A stretch of DNA of 64,000 nucleotides from Trichoplax adhaerens (GCF_000150275.1 NW_002060946.1:5369035-5433034), one strand, 5' to 3'; shown: positions 1 through 12,293, counted from the stretch's first letter. A program made the numbers and translations. The notes: generated from the letters alone by a model not told the origin.

Positions 1-2115
1 TATCTTAAGAAATTCTAAGAAAGATAATTCTAGTATAAATCTTTTAGACTAATGATATGATAATAGACTTTCATGTAAAATTCATTAATTTTTCATTACC
101 TGCATGACCAAAGAATATTTGCATAGTCTGCTACCTGGATTATAGAATAGTGTGTAGTTGGTCCCTTTCAATCAGATAATCTTACTTTATTTTACTGTAT
201 CAGCGTATGCATGATAACTTTCAGAGAATGTCGATTAAACATTCCGCGAATTTGTTTATAAATGATGCGATTGTTATTGGCAATAAGAATAAAATTCACA
301 TTCTAAAGGCATTCATAGCTATATATCTCTTATCAAGATACTTTGTCAGTGTTTGCACTTAACATGCAGAATATTACAATGTTTAGTATGTCCATCATTA
401 ACCATTCTGCTGCCTACATCCATATTTGCTGTTGAACTTGTACGGTGCTGCAGCAGTTTAATCTACAAGAACAGATGTACGATAACTAAATAAACAAAGG
501 ACTAGTGTAATCTTGGATCTATTGTAAGCCAATAAAGTTTTTTCAATCCATAAAGATATTTATGAGCCCGTCACTAAGGTGTAACTGTTCTATAGCGTAA
601 CCTTTGATATAATGAATTGTTACTGGAGGTAAAATAGTATTCAAATTAGAATGTCTTAAAAAATCTTATTCAATAATCAAGCAGATGTTAATATGGCATT
701 TTAAACAATCAAATGCAAGCCGTACTTCCGTTACCATATTTTGTACATGAAAACAATATAACTCAGCAAGACTTAACGAACTAGCGATACTATGACATTA
801 ATATATACTATGTAGATAATCATGGAACTTGTAGCAAGGTATTACAATGCAAAGTATAAATAGTTGTCAATGATGAATAAGTGCGAATATATTAGATTAC
901 AACGGCCTCTTTCAGCTTGCTTATTCAAATCACGGTAACGCACTTTAGGAACATTATCCCTAGAAGTATGCCCTGGCACGATATATGCACATGCGATCCA
1001 CGAGCAAATTAATCATTAAAATCTATTTGAATGGATCTAATAATACCAGAGCATTACGATATAACCTAAAATTAGTGAAAGGTATAAATGCAGTTGGTAG
1101 GCGAGAAGTATAACGAGCGAGGAATCGACTAGTAGTTAATAATTGCAATAAATTACAAGATAGGTATACAGAACACATATCTATAGTACTGATGGCTTAT
1201 ATGCGAGCAATCATTGCAGGTTTCTAACGGATATTTTTCCAAATATTCAATAAAGGCCGTTTCTTAATCAGATTATTCGTATTTTAACCTTATAAAGCAT
1301 CTCAAGTAATCTTACATTTGATTATATGCTAATCACGTGCATCGTTCCAAAGAAAGGGATCTTGCTAACACAAAGATCTCCTAGTAAAATATGATTCTTG
1401 TAAATTCTTGATTTTAGGACAATAAACTTTTGTAACATTTGTATTACGAAATTGCTGATTGATAACCTTTGCGAACCTTTTTCTACAATCAATTAGGAGA
1501 ACAAGCTCATAATATTTATCTATCTTGTGCAATTGGATAGTTCACGCAATAGAGGTCAAGAATGTAGCAATAATTGTATAGTATCAAGATTTCATTGATA
1601 TCATTGTCTTGGAAATGGTTCTTTGGTAGCAATTAGGCGCATTTATTGAAGTTTTAACTCAGATACCGTATGAAAAGTCGAAAATTCCCTTTAACTGCTA
1701 TGAAAAAGTAGATTATTTGCAATAGACGCAATTGTACAATCCAACATGGCAATATAAGGCGAATCGCTAATGAAGGTACGATAGTTTCGGCAAGGATTAT
1801 TGTGGCAATGTTTGCGTACCGTATCATTAGCTGGAATGTTGTTTCAACAGCCTTATGCAGTGCTGTATTGAATATTAATGGCATATAGGTTCAGTAGGAG
1901 CTAAAGCGATACCAAATTAAAAGTGGCCAAATGTTCATAGATCCAACACCAATGACATCAACTTTATTAACAGTAAATGCGCGTTACTACTAATGCAATC
2001 CACCCTCAGATAAAATTGCAATAGTTCTAATACTTATTATATCTATTGTACCATGGACTCTGTCTAGTGGATAAACGTAAGATATTGGTCATCAAATTAA
2101 AGACCGTACTGGCCA
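1..2115. other. gene-poor AT-rich stretch
   Basis: No coding run, RNA gene or repeat array that I can support. The one longer reading frame, on the minus strand at 1654-1884, is hydrophobic and AT-biased, has no splice-flanked neighbours, and is what chance gives in this composition. Confidence 0.5.
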
Positions 2116-2530
2116 TGGAGGTTTTTTCTTACCTCTACAGTACTGAGTACTACTGACTACTAGTGAGTACTATTCAAGGTTCCAACTTCAATGACGTGAA
2201 TTTGAATATTCTACGTACGCGTTTGTTGTGTTGCAATTTACCCTCAGGTGAAATTTGGAAAAGTCCTAAAGCTTATTGCAAATACTGTCAATTTATTCAA
2301 CATCGGCTTCCATCGAACCCTAAGGCATGTAAGCTTGTTCTGTATTATTACCACAAGCAAATTGTGCAAGTCCTTTAATACTGTAGTTCATTTCCAGGTA
2401 CAAAAATTGCACATACGCGTACAAGCGCTAAAACCTTTACTATTGAAACAATCCAGCGTCTATACTATCAGAGCATCGTACAGAATTAACCATAGACTAC
2501 AGCGGTCAATTTAGTCGTCCATGGCACGGA

Positions 2531-3400
2531 TTACTGTCCATTCGCCATCCTAAATATCAAAACTACTTACACTATTTCGTTACCCCTTGGCTGCTAATAC
2601 TTGAACTACTCCACCATAAGATCAAAATAGGCAACTCCGTCCGCCTCCCCTAGCTAAGGTCTGTCCGTACGTACAGCATTTTGGACATTTTAGGATGGTC
2701 TACACTAGAGTGGAGACCCTTTATAAGAGAAGGCCTGGGTCTCTAACACTGTAATATCAATCCCTATAATATCGAAATAGGCAATTCAGTCCGACTCCTC
2801 TAGCTAAGGTCTGTCCGTACGTTCAGCAGTTTGGACATTTTAAGATGGTCTACACTAGAGTAGAAACCCTACGAAACCCTTTATTAGAGAAGGCCTGGGT
2901 CTCTAGTCTAACACTGTAATATCAATCCCTATAATATCAAAATAGGCAACTCCGTCCGACTCCTCTAGCTAAGGTCTGTCCGTACGTACAGCAGTTTGGA
3001 CATTTTAGGATGGTCTACAGCTAGAGGAGTCGGACGGAGTTGCCTATTTTGATATTATGGTGGAGTAGTTCAAGTATTAACAGTGAAGGGGTAACGAAAT
3101 AGTGTAGGTAGTTTTGATATTTAGGATGGCGAATGGACAGTAATGTACACTAGAGTAGAGATCCTTTATTAGAGAAGGCCTGGGGTCTCTAGTCTAACAC
3201 TATAATATCAATCCCTATAATATCCAAATAGGCATCTCAGTCCGACTCCTCTAGCTAACGTCTGTCCGTACGTACAGCAGTTTGGACATTTTAGGATGGC
3301 CTACAGTACAGTACTGTACAGTACATACAGTAGACTAGAGTACGTACTGTAAAGACCCTTTATTAGAGAAGGCCAGAGTCTCTAGTCTACAGTACTGTAC
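2531..3400. repeat. fold-back element with internal tandem repeats
   Basis: Two arms of about 125 bp, at 2531-2655 and 3019-3143, are near-perfect reverse complements. Between and beyond them runs a direct repeat of about 150-165 bp: the core ctgtccgtac recurs at 2661, 2811, 2976 and 3262, each time followed by a cagyagtttggacatttt-type block and a ctttattagagaaggcc-type block. The right arm is inserted in the third unit, so the 2976-to-3262 spacing equals one unit plus an arm. The arms carry the repeat's own gcaactccgtccg segment in opposite orientations. This looks like a fold-back or MITE-like element built from an internal inversion of a tandem array. No transposase is visible. Confidence 0.75.
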
Positions 3401-3500
3401 AGTACTGTAGCCCATGTCCGGGTACAGTGTACAGTGTAAAGTACTGCTAAAGTGGTCCGGCAGACCTTGACCGTACCGTACCGTGTGACACATACGGAAA
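3301..3500. repeat. GTAC-palindrome cluster
   Basis: Right after the last tandem unit the sequence becomes a string of overlapping palindromes built on tacagtactgta, at about 3301-3332 and 3388-3410, with more gtac and gtaccgtac-type motifs to about 3490. A remnant of the 150-165 bp unit (ctttattagagaagg) sits inside at 3358. It could form cruciform or hairpin structures. No function can be assigned. Confidence 0.6.
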
Positions 3501-3539
3501 TCGTAGTAAAACTGCACCACGCAATAACATAGGAAGGGA

Positions 3540-3716
3540 CACCGGAGCGGTTTTCGTGCAAGATTAACTAGCAACTCTTGAACCTTTTCCATTGCATTCC
3601 GATCCATTTCTTGATTAACTGAATGATCGTGCACTTGATTGGAAATGGTCTGATATACGAATCTTGCCACGGTAAGAATAGCTCTCGCTATCAGCCGGTT
3701 ACATATTCTGGATAAA
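3540..3716 (-). CDS. possible coding exon, product unknown
   Basis: The minus strand is open here and reads as balanced, helix-prone protein rather than AT-driven residues, with segments such as RLIARAILTVARFVYQ and MDRNAMEKVQELLVNLARK. A good acceptor (ttttatccag) lies just upstream at about 3716. The frame stays open into the GTAC cluster to 3335, but that tail looks like repeat sequence read through. No partner exons were found and no family recognised. It may be an exon of a gene whose other parts I missed, a decayed exon, or chance. Confidence 0.27.
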
Positions 3717-4614
3717 ATTAAGACGAATCAAATGATCTATGCAAGCTTAGGAATAATTTTTCAGCTTGCAATTGTTAACCTTAATCTTACACTGATTTGA
3801 TGCTGACGTGCTTTGCATGGACCTCATTCAATCCAGTCTCAAATTTGCCTCGGTTAGCTTACAGTAAATTAGGAATACGCGAAGCTCAGAAACGCGTTTT
3901 ACTTCACTATCTTCTATAAACAGTCGCGGTGTTCAACACGAGTAAACAGGAAGTATTTAAATGACTGGCAGCAATGGAATGCTGTCATATTTGTAGCGCA
4001 AGTGATACAATGTTAAAATAAAAATAAAGAATGACTAGTACGGTTAGATAAGGTAGTTACTCGTATCTAGGATAATGTCCCTGGGTCTGCAAAAGTAGAA
4101 ACTGTTTCCGAACTTGGCAGCATTGCTATCGGTCAAGAAGAAATCAGGGGCCTTTAGTCCTTAGGTCTGTTTGTGGACCATATAATTGAGAGCGGTACTG
4201 TATGTCTATCTGACATCGATGAGGAACCGGGATGAATCATATTTCTCGCATAGCAGCACGTAGTTTCAACCGAGGCAGTATTATTGCACAGGATAGCATA
4301 GCAAATATTAATATACGGCCATATAAAGTCGATACTCTTTCTAAACTATGCAATCTGCTGTTTTGGAGTGCGGCGCAAATACTGTAATGGTAACTCCGTA
4401 CGCTTAATTTGGTCTACGATTCCTCAATTGTTTTTCAATATAGAAATTTTGCGAACCATGATTTAACAGTTAAGGATCACTTTATCGAAGTGTAAGTGTA
4501 CCGCTCGTACAATTGCAAGTGACGATATTCATGCCGGTTGCCGATCCGATATCTAGTCGTTATTAAATCAACTGGATTGTTAAAGAAATTCGATAATATA
4601 AAAGGGAGAACTTC
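3717..4614. other. intergenic, nothing firm
   Basis: A 51-codon ATG frame at 4234-4389 on the plus strand is open, but it has no splice context and no recognisable motif. I see no repeat and no RNA gene here. Confidence 0.35.
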
Positions 4615-4998
4615 ATGGTTAGGTCTGATACAGATGTTGCGTATTTTGATCACTATATTTTAAGGATGCTTCTTGAGTATGAATGCCAATACTACCTCGC
4701 TGATATTGCATACTCGAATACAGCGTACGAGAGAGCGCTTCCTATTTAGGCCTTTTGTATGTAATGCATTATTTTTATCTCCTCAATTTTGGGATAGGTA
4801 ATATACTGTAAGAATCGTCCCTAAAGGATGACTACGGAAATACTAGATGATATTGATCGAAAACTGTTTGGCTATGTAGCGGAATGGGCTTGCTCTCGTC
4901 GGTATTATTCTATTCTTCGAGGTATAGCACTGTATTGTATAGCAGAGAAAATTATTCTTGCAACTTACTTTACTCTTTACACGGTTTATATTGCAGTT
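4615..4998 (+). CDS. two short ATG frames, possible 5' exons of the next gene
   Basis: Two short plus-strand frames begin with ATG: 4615-4752 (45 codons) and 4828-4998 (56 codons). The second starts MTTEILDDIDRKLFGYV and contains a plausible donor, CGAG/GTATAG, after base 4921. Splicing there leaves phase 1, which fits the acceptor at 5793 of the TIN2-like gene. This makes 4828-4921 a candidate first coding exon of 31 codons. The argument rests only on phase and on residue composition. Both frames may be chance. Confidence 0.22.
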
Positions 4999-5793
4999 GG
5001 CACTTAGTAAATGCACTGTATTATCTCAGGCAATATCCGTTGATTAATTCTAGCGTATAAGTTATTATTACAGTTTAAAGCAAATGAATACCTGCAGTCC
5101 ATTAAATAGATGATATAAATCTACTGTAGTTATGATTGCTTAATAAAAGTAACCCTGTACAATTGTGCTGTTTTACGAATGTTTTCCTATCCCACCAGCA
5201 ATCGTATCTAAACTAAATACTCTGGTCGACAAGAATTTATTCTGTTATTCTTCTCCTAGTGCAAACACTAGTAAAAGAATATGAAATAAATGAACGAGTA
5301 TGCTATTGTAAGGACCACTAGAATCCCTGGTACTGATTCTAGTAGTCCTTGATTATAATTATATCAGCGTACGAACCAATTAATACAACAACTTCCGTCT
5401 TTCGCTTCTTTACTAAATTCACTCCAAATACTACCTACAATATGAGTGGCAGTGCTTACTGAAACTGCTCTCATAATATATAATCAAGGTACCGCAACGA
5501 CTGTTCTAACTTAACAGTATCATTATACTATGTACAAGCCGTATAGGCATGTCCTATCTACAGTTTTAATCTGGAGCTTGACAAAGCGAAATAATTTTTA
5601 TGTACTAACTCCAATAACACAATACGAACACTGTAGTTATTTGTACAAGTTATAAGTGTATAATGGAACTAATAACTTTCAATTCATACCATAAGTATTA
5701 ATTATTTTTCTCATGTCAAGTTTGCAGAATGTCATGATGTATAACTTTTGCTTAAAGAAGTATGAATAGTCTGTTGCATTATACATCATACAG
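4999..5793. other. noncoding interval with a short hairpin
   Basis: Intergenic or first-intron sequence. The only structure seen is an inverted repeat at 5310-5350: a 16-base arm beginning aaggaccactagaatc pairs with gattctagtagtcctt across a nine-base loop, with one mismatch. Confidence 0.5.
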
Positions 5794-8265
5794 GATTGCA
5801 GGAACATCATGGAAGTGCGAAATTTACTGTTAAAACTGAGCGATGGATGGCTTATAATTTATGGCGAATTGTTAGTAAAAGAGAGCTAGATAAGTATGTA
5901 GATGCCATTGAAATACTACAACAGCTGCATTCAAAGTGGCCGAAATTAATCACCTTTGAAGAATATAGGAGAATCTTACTTGAAATGAAAACAAAGGTCG
6001 GTGTCATTAAGATTTATATCTTATAAATGAATACATAAGAGCTTTCAAAGACCTAAATTAACTGCGGGTACTAGAAATATCTCCTGTTATAGAAATATTA
6101 TCGATAGTCTAAGGATATTGTTTTAAATTAATTTCTTAGTAATTGTTGCTGATGCAAACAACCCGATGAATGCTACCATGTTGCGTAATTAAGATTCTAT
6201 TTAGATCAAATTTGATATTTTATTCCTTTACTATTGATCATTATAGATACTTTGTATGAAACGTAGTCGCCTAAATAACACAATTAAAAATCTTTGATTT
6301 GATTAGTTTATACTCGATTGAATAATTATCATGTGTTATTATAAAGAGTAAACTATTTAATTAATTATGTATACTATTCATATGCCCCACCAATATTAGG
6401 CAATATTAAATTTGTTATCATCGTGTAGCGATGACTTAAAGATTATTGATATGACTTGCAAAATGCTTCCGAGAAAACAAGAAGATAGAGAAGATTTGGT
6501 AAATATTATAACGTATTGTAAACGACCGGATTCATTATGGTTATCAATGCCTGCACCAATTCACTAGTGTGCAATTAAAATTTGCTTATACAATATAATA
6601 ACCCGCAATCTAATTGATTTTAACCCCACTTGGATCACATTTCGTGTAGTCTGACGAAGAAGCCCAGGCACTTCACAAGGAGCAGTTATTAATCCGTCAT
6701 AATATTATATGTATGATTAGTGAAAGTGAACTACGGAAAGATTTTTCTGAACACTTTAGAAACGTCATGAAAGACTGTCAAGAAAAGTTACCATTGGAAC
6801 AGCTCGTAGAACAATACACTGATAAAATTAACTCTGAGCTCGGAGAATGTGCATTAATTGAAAAGGTAACTATAACACTCAATTTTAAGTTTAGCAGGTA
6901 TTTTCTAGAGTACAGTAGATGCATCGTAGTAACACTTTCCTTTAATTTCCTACTAAAACTGCGAACTTTTTTTAATTTTACTATTAATTTAAAAGTTATG
7001 CGATATCAAAGGAGATGGTGAAGCGGAAAATTATGACCAGAGTATTAATGTTAGTAATAAGACTTGTTTATAACTCAAATGATTTTATGGATTATATGGT
7101 ATTACATTGTTTTAATAAATATATTTTAATTATTGTTTCGAGTGACTTAGTGAATTTCACTCTGCCCTTAAGCAAGGCAATATTGAGTCGAAATGCAATT
7201 TTTACTATTGTATTATCAGTTATAAAATTCTACTTTGCCGTTGCACAGCTGCTAATGATTATATCATTGGTAATATTAAACAAATAATAGGCTATTGTAA
7301 AGGGTCCGCTCACATCAGTTGCGATTGCATCTGAATCATCATCTACGGCAACGTTTATTACTACACCTAATGATAGAAAAAGTAACGAAGTTCTATCAAA
7401 GCGACAATTACTTACAAATAAATCTGCTAGTATCGGGAATAGTAGAACGTCTAGTGTCTACGCCACTTTCTCAATTGACGATAAATCAAGTACACTGACT
7501 TTCGAGGACGATCGATTGGATATGCTACAAGCTACAGACCTTACATCAGTATTTATGCCGACCACGGAAAACAAAGATGTAGTTGCATCCTCAGTTACAG
7601 ATGAAAATGTGGCATGTTTACAGGATCTACTTGCATGCTCCAGTACATATTCTGAGATGGAAGGCAGTAAAGCTATAGGTAAAGCGATGATTACTATGGC
7701 CACTCTATCAAAAGACCTATCTGGTAATTCAAAAGACATTTCTATAGTCAAAACAGACGTAGCGGAACATGTGAAAGCTGATACTACCATTCCGTTAAAT
7801 CTACCTCTGAAATCAAATAATAATATTATAGTGAAAAAAGAGTCAACTAGCACCAAACAACCTCCAATATACATTATTGATTCATCTTCAGGGAATAGTT
7901 GTAACAATGATAAGAGAGACACTCGTATTAGCGATTCCTTAGAGGTTATTGAACAACCGATTACAAGAACTACCACTAGCGATAATCGAGCGAAGTCAAC
8001 TAGATCGAAACGTAAATCGAAAAGTGTACAAAACGAGGATAGTAGAGCTGACCTTATAGCAAGTAACATAAATATGATTAGCAAGGTTAAAAGCAGGAAC
8101 AATCAACATCGCCAAGATAGCCCAGATTACGAAAATATGCAAGTGGTTGGCTACAGAATGCTAGAAAGTGGATCCTACGAATGCGTCCTGATTGGGAAGG
8201 ATAAAAGAAGGTGCTCCGTAATATTCGAACAGTGCAACGTAGAAATAGCAAAGCAAAGTTTTTGA
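5794..8265 (+). CDS. TIN2-like (TERF1-interacting nuclear factor 2) shelterin protein, probable
   Basis: Spliced plus-strand gene. Exons supported: 5794 (or 5802) to about 6004, 6429-6498 (less certain), 6650-6865 and 7291-8265. The 6498/6650 and 6865/7291 junctions are in phase; the first junction is not resolved. The first exon carries ERWMAYNLWRIVSKREL, then EILQQLHSKWPKL and RRILLEMKTKV. From memory of the family, its spacing matches the start of the TIN2 TRFH-like domain, where a Trp, a leucine-rich helix, a Pro-Leu turn and an Arg-to-Lys-x-Lys-Val helix occur in the same order. The 6650 exon is helical and charged. The last exon is long, Ser/Thr/Lys-rich and probably disordered, ending in a small ordered block (VVGYRMLESGSYECVLIG). 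There is no Myb domain, which argues against TRF1/TRF2. TIN2 bridges TRF1/TRF2 to TPP1 at telomeres. A diverged TRF-type protein is the alternative. Confidence 0.45.
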
Positions 8266-9559
8266 CGTATCTTTTGGCCATTGCTACACTAGCTCCCGAT
8301 AGGAATATAAGAAAGAAGACTACATCGTAAGAGCTTTCAGGTTCTATTATTAAGGGCAGAAATATTGCCATTGTGCGTAGTTCCAAGAGCTACAGTAATG
8401 GCACTTTGTGGTTAAGCATGCCATTACCCAAGCTAAGATAACATTATTTGATAAAGTAATTTAGTAAAGGTTTGCATGTAAGATAAAAATTAACTGCAAC
8501 TGCCGTACTTATCTTAATTAATTATTCAACCATTTGGACGAAAAATTTCCTTTGACTAATCACTATTGATATTAATACTATTCATTAACCGTTTTATCAT
8601 CTTCATAACTGAGAGTTGTAAATTGATAGTCGTAACTAAGGCATTAAAAATGCTTGAAGTTCAATTAAATTTTCAGCCTGACAATTCAATGTTCGGGAAA
8701 GCAGTTCAGCTTAACCTATAGTATCCTCGTTTTATAATCCTTTTCTATCTCTAAAGGCTTGTATACTTAATACAGCTGAGCAATGTAATAAAAAGAAACC
8801 ATATCTATAATTGTTGGGTGTTGTATTAAAAGTCTTTTAATCAATAGCGAAGCAATACGATGAATGTATGAATTATGAGGAGTTCTTGCGATCATGGAAA
8901 TCGAGCAACCTAAGAACTATTACTATTCATAAAAACGATCAATACGAAGTGGTAAGGTCTTTGTTGAGCTAAATACCTGTAATTAGATCCAGCAAGCTAT
9001 TGATTTAGTAAAATTATATAGAATTGCAAATCATTGTGACTGACGCACATCTATAATGCTATTCAAATCTCACACAATGAAAACTATCAGATGGCTACCG
9101 ACCATGAAAAGTTTTGAATTTGTGCGTAACAAGTAATTAATTATAAATATTTGTTATGACGAAAACCTTTGCTTGACGTATAACTTTCGTGTAACCCAAT
9201 ACTACACTAACTGTAATAGATTTCATCTCTTTTATCTAATAAATTAAATTACAGCTGGCGCATTGATGCTACATTGACAAATTTTTTAAATTGACCTCAT
9301 AGATGTGTAGGGTAAATTGTTTTTCATATTTCGTACATTCATTTTTTGGGGGCGATGGATAAATTCATTACTCGAACGCAGAGGAAGTACTGTAACATTA
9401 TCATAATTTTATTTCTATAAATGGTAACGATTATTTAATAGCGAAATAATCCTATTATAGCCAGTTAGTTTTATAATGCTCAAACATTAACGAGCTTATT
9501 TACTATCAGAGCCAATGTGACTTTATTGTTCTTAGTAAATCATTAACAGCCTAATGTTC
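8266..9559. other. intergenic
   Basis: AT-rich spacer between convergent genes: the TIN2-like gene ends at 8265 and the peroxidase 3' UTR approaches from the right. No exon, repeat or RNA gene seen. The minus frame at 8087-8386 is a shadow of the last exon. Confidence 0.5.
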
Positions 9560-9630
9560 GAAATTGAACTTTCAAGCATTACTATCCATTTAAGAAAGGT
9601 TTTTCGTAATGCTTTCATGCTTTAAGGCCA
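9560..9630 (-). promoter_or_regulatory. SECIS-like element in peroxidase 3' UTR
   Basis: On the minus strand, about 110 bases after the stop, ATGA (9618-9615) is followed by the arm AAGCATTAC, then an A-rich stretch, a loop, the reverse-complementary arm GTAATGCTT and TGAA (9574-9571). Ten bases separate ATGA from the A run, within the usual SECIS range. After the A run, CCTTT and AAATGG can form a small extra helix, as in form-2 SECIS elements. This is the arrangement needed to decode UGA as selenocysteine. Folding was done by eye only. Confidence 0.65.
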
Positions 9631-9730
9631 AGTTAACAAATGTTCAGAACAACGTAAGCAGTCTTTAGGCTATACCATCATTGGCAAAGTACTAGTGAAT
9701 GGAAAAGCAAAATAAGTTGCATGGTGATCC

Positions 9731-12293
9731 TTATTTACGACCTTTTTTAGAAGCAACACTAAGTAAATGTTCAATATCATTAGCAATTGCTTCAGTTCGA
9801 AAATTTCTACTGTAACGCTTATACGGTTTGCCATCTGCTGTAATCAAAAATTTTTCAAAATTCCAAGATATATCGCTACGTTTGACAGGTTTCCATATAA
9901 TAAATTTTGGATCGCTCATTAAACTATCCGCATCATCGCTTGGAGTAGGTAGCGATTCTTTCAAGAATTGAAATAGTGGATGAGCATTAGAACCGTTTAC
10001 GTCACATTTGTCCATAACCACACAATCAGGTTGATATCCACCACCTGGTCGAACATGCTTGAGTGAATGGAGAATTTCTTCCCCATTTAAATTTTCCTGA
10101 TGGCCGAACTGATTGCACGGAAAAGCTAAAACAGCGAATCCATTTCCTTGATGAGCATATTTAGCTTGCAATTGGTTCATCTGTCAGATTATTAATACGA
10201 TAACATAGATTAGAGAAATATCAATGCATGGTATCGATAATTAATCTATCAAAGTAGCAGCCCGTAAAAAAATATGATGCCAACACAATCAAATTTCCTG
10301 AAAGTGTTGTTTGTCGAACTAAAATTGACATCGCATTCACTGTATCCGATAAGCTTTGTCAAGTATTATTAATCGTAGTTGCACCACAATTTGATAAATC
10401 AATCACGAAACACCTAATGTAATTGTCGATATTGAATTTGATCTCTAACAGTCTCCAATTTACTCGTATATCTATTTTTTCAAGAGAACTTAAAGTCATG
10501 GTTTAAGAAATTTGCAGGGCTTTCCCAACCTCTAGCCCTTCCTAACTATAGTTTATAATTTTTTATCCATTTTTAATAGTCTAGACGTTGCTCATTCATT
10601 GTTTTGCAACTTTCAATGGCACTTCCATAGTAAAATGTAAATTTAATATGAAATCTGCCCAGTGCCCATGAATCAACATACATATACCAGATTGTGTATG
10701 AGAGACTCGGGAAAAATAATTAAATCGAAATCGTGATTCGGGTATTGTTGAAAATGTCAAGATCTGTAAAATCATCATAAACTAACATAATGACGGATTC
10801 CAGAGAATTAAAAGTAGCTAACGGTTATCTATATTACAATTTAACCAAGTGTCTATTCAAGAAATCGATCGGAGTAACTCAACGATATATAGGGTAGTCG
10901 AAAGTTATCGCCATGCAGTACTTTTTCCCCTTAAAATTGGATAAACAGCAACTATTCAGATAGAAGACAAACAATGAATTATAGCCCAGTAAGTGCAAAG
11001 AAAACTTTTGAAATGTGAAATGCTTTAAGAGTAACAATTACTAATTATTCAATAACGCATTTGGACACAATACTTTCAAGAATGAAATATTCCATTGGAT
11101 GTTTCCTTCATACATATTTTAAATATTTTATAATAAGATTGTCTAGAGTCAATTTTGAATCATTTAAAATGTTGGAACTTGGAATTTGTAGTCATCAGTC
11201 ACGTAGCAGCACAATGAGCTCATAAACGTTCAATTCGTTATCTAAAAATAATTACTTTAAAAACTAGGGTAAAATTCGCTGCAATAATATGCTGAGTCGT
11301 AATATGATCTATTCTTGTTGTACTGTAATTGCAATATTGGATGCAATAGATGATCGATCTTTGAGTCTAATTGACTAGTTGTACAGTTACAAAACGACAG
11401 GCAAGTACATTCATCCTGATCAATCTCCTTTTCATGATACAGTCTATGCGTAAAGCAGTAGTCAGGTTACTCGGGGATAGATCTATTTCTAAAGATAGGG
11501 ATAGACATTGGATCGTCGATAACGTCTACTGCTGCAATTTATGACTATTATTGATCAGCGAATTAACTTAATGAGCCATCAAATAATTCCATTTTTAATA
11601 GTTGCCGTACTGAATCACATTGTCATTGAAGTAATTTTACACAGCAGCAAGGAAAGTGTACGATTGCAGGAGTAAGAGTTATCCTAATCGTTTCTATAGT
11701 ATCGATCAAGTGTGGCCGATCGATGTCATCTATCGACGTAGAACGATAACTATTGATTTCAAGATTTGTACCTAGTATTTTAGTTTGTCTATCATTAATC
11801 GAATCGAATTGGACACAACATCAAAGCTAATCCAAGATTGAAGCAGTCATTAGATTTATTTCTCTTGATCGGCAGTCTAGTCTATCAATGCAATCCGTCT
11901 TATAAATGCAAAGCTACTAAAGGGAGATCGATTGCCGTATCATAGCACTCTCGATCATTTCACATCCAACTAATCGTTCATCCCTCTACACACATCCATC
12001 AACTACTTCAATAAGTGGCACTTAAATACGGTAGTTACTGGTACAACCATTAACGTAGATCTCCATGATATAGATTGCCTAAGATAATTCAATAGATAGA
12101 ATGATCATACCTCCAGGAAATCGCGAGTGGTTGTACCTCATGCTGAAGCAGTATTTTCGATCAGGACAACTTTGTTGCGAAATTTAGCCAAAGGAAGTTG
12201 TTCACCAGACAAAGTCTTGGCCGTCAAGTCATACAATGACTTGATGACTTTGCCGTTGCTGGACATTCTGCGAATGATAATGGAGCTATTCAT
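9731..12293 (-). CDS. glutathione peroxidase, selenocysteine-containing, GPX1-like
   Basis: Two exons: 12293-12111 (61 codons, donor GAG/gtatga) and 10180-9731 (acceptor ctgacag), joined in phase 0; 210 residues, close to the ~200 of GPX1. It reduces hydrogen peroxide and organic peroxides with glutathione. The active-site segment is ENTASA-U-GTTTRDF, where U52 is an in-frame TGA (12140-12138). The catalytic tetrad is visible: U52, Q85 in [10 protein letters not shown], and W167-N168 in SWNFEKFL. The [10 protein letters not shown] loop is the oligomerisation loop of tetrameric GPX1/2/3 and is absent from monomeric GPX4. The start was taken as the first ATG after an in-frame TAG; a second Met lies at codon 10. 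The Arg/Ser-rich first 20 residues could be a mitochondrial presequence (inference). The TGA must be selenocysteine, since conserved protein continues on both sides across a proper splice and a SECIS-like hairpin follows. Confidence 0.93.

Noticed and set aside
7458-8102. 214-codon minus-strand frame
   Set aside because: Shadow of the Ser/Thr/Asp-rich last exon of the TIN2-like gene; its Leu/Ser/Val-rich translation is what such exons give in antisense.
9640-9690. ATGATGG ... TGAA just after the peroxidase stop as the SECIS element
   Set aside because: The helix between the two motifs pairs poorly. The element at 9571-9618 has a perfect 9-bp stem and the A-rich bulge.
10260-10320. Minus-strand run [10 protein letters not shown] read as a peroxidase active-site exon
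   Set aside because: It lacks the U-G-T/L-T signature and splice sites. The true active-site exon is at 12293-12111, with the full motif and a matching phase.
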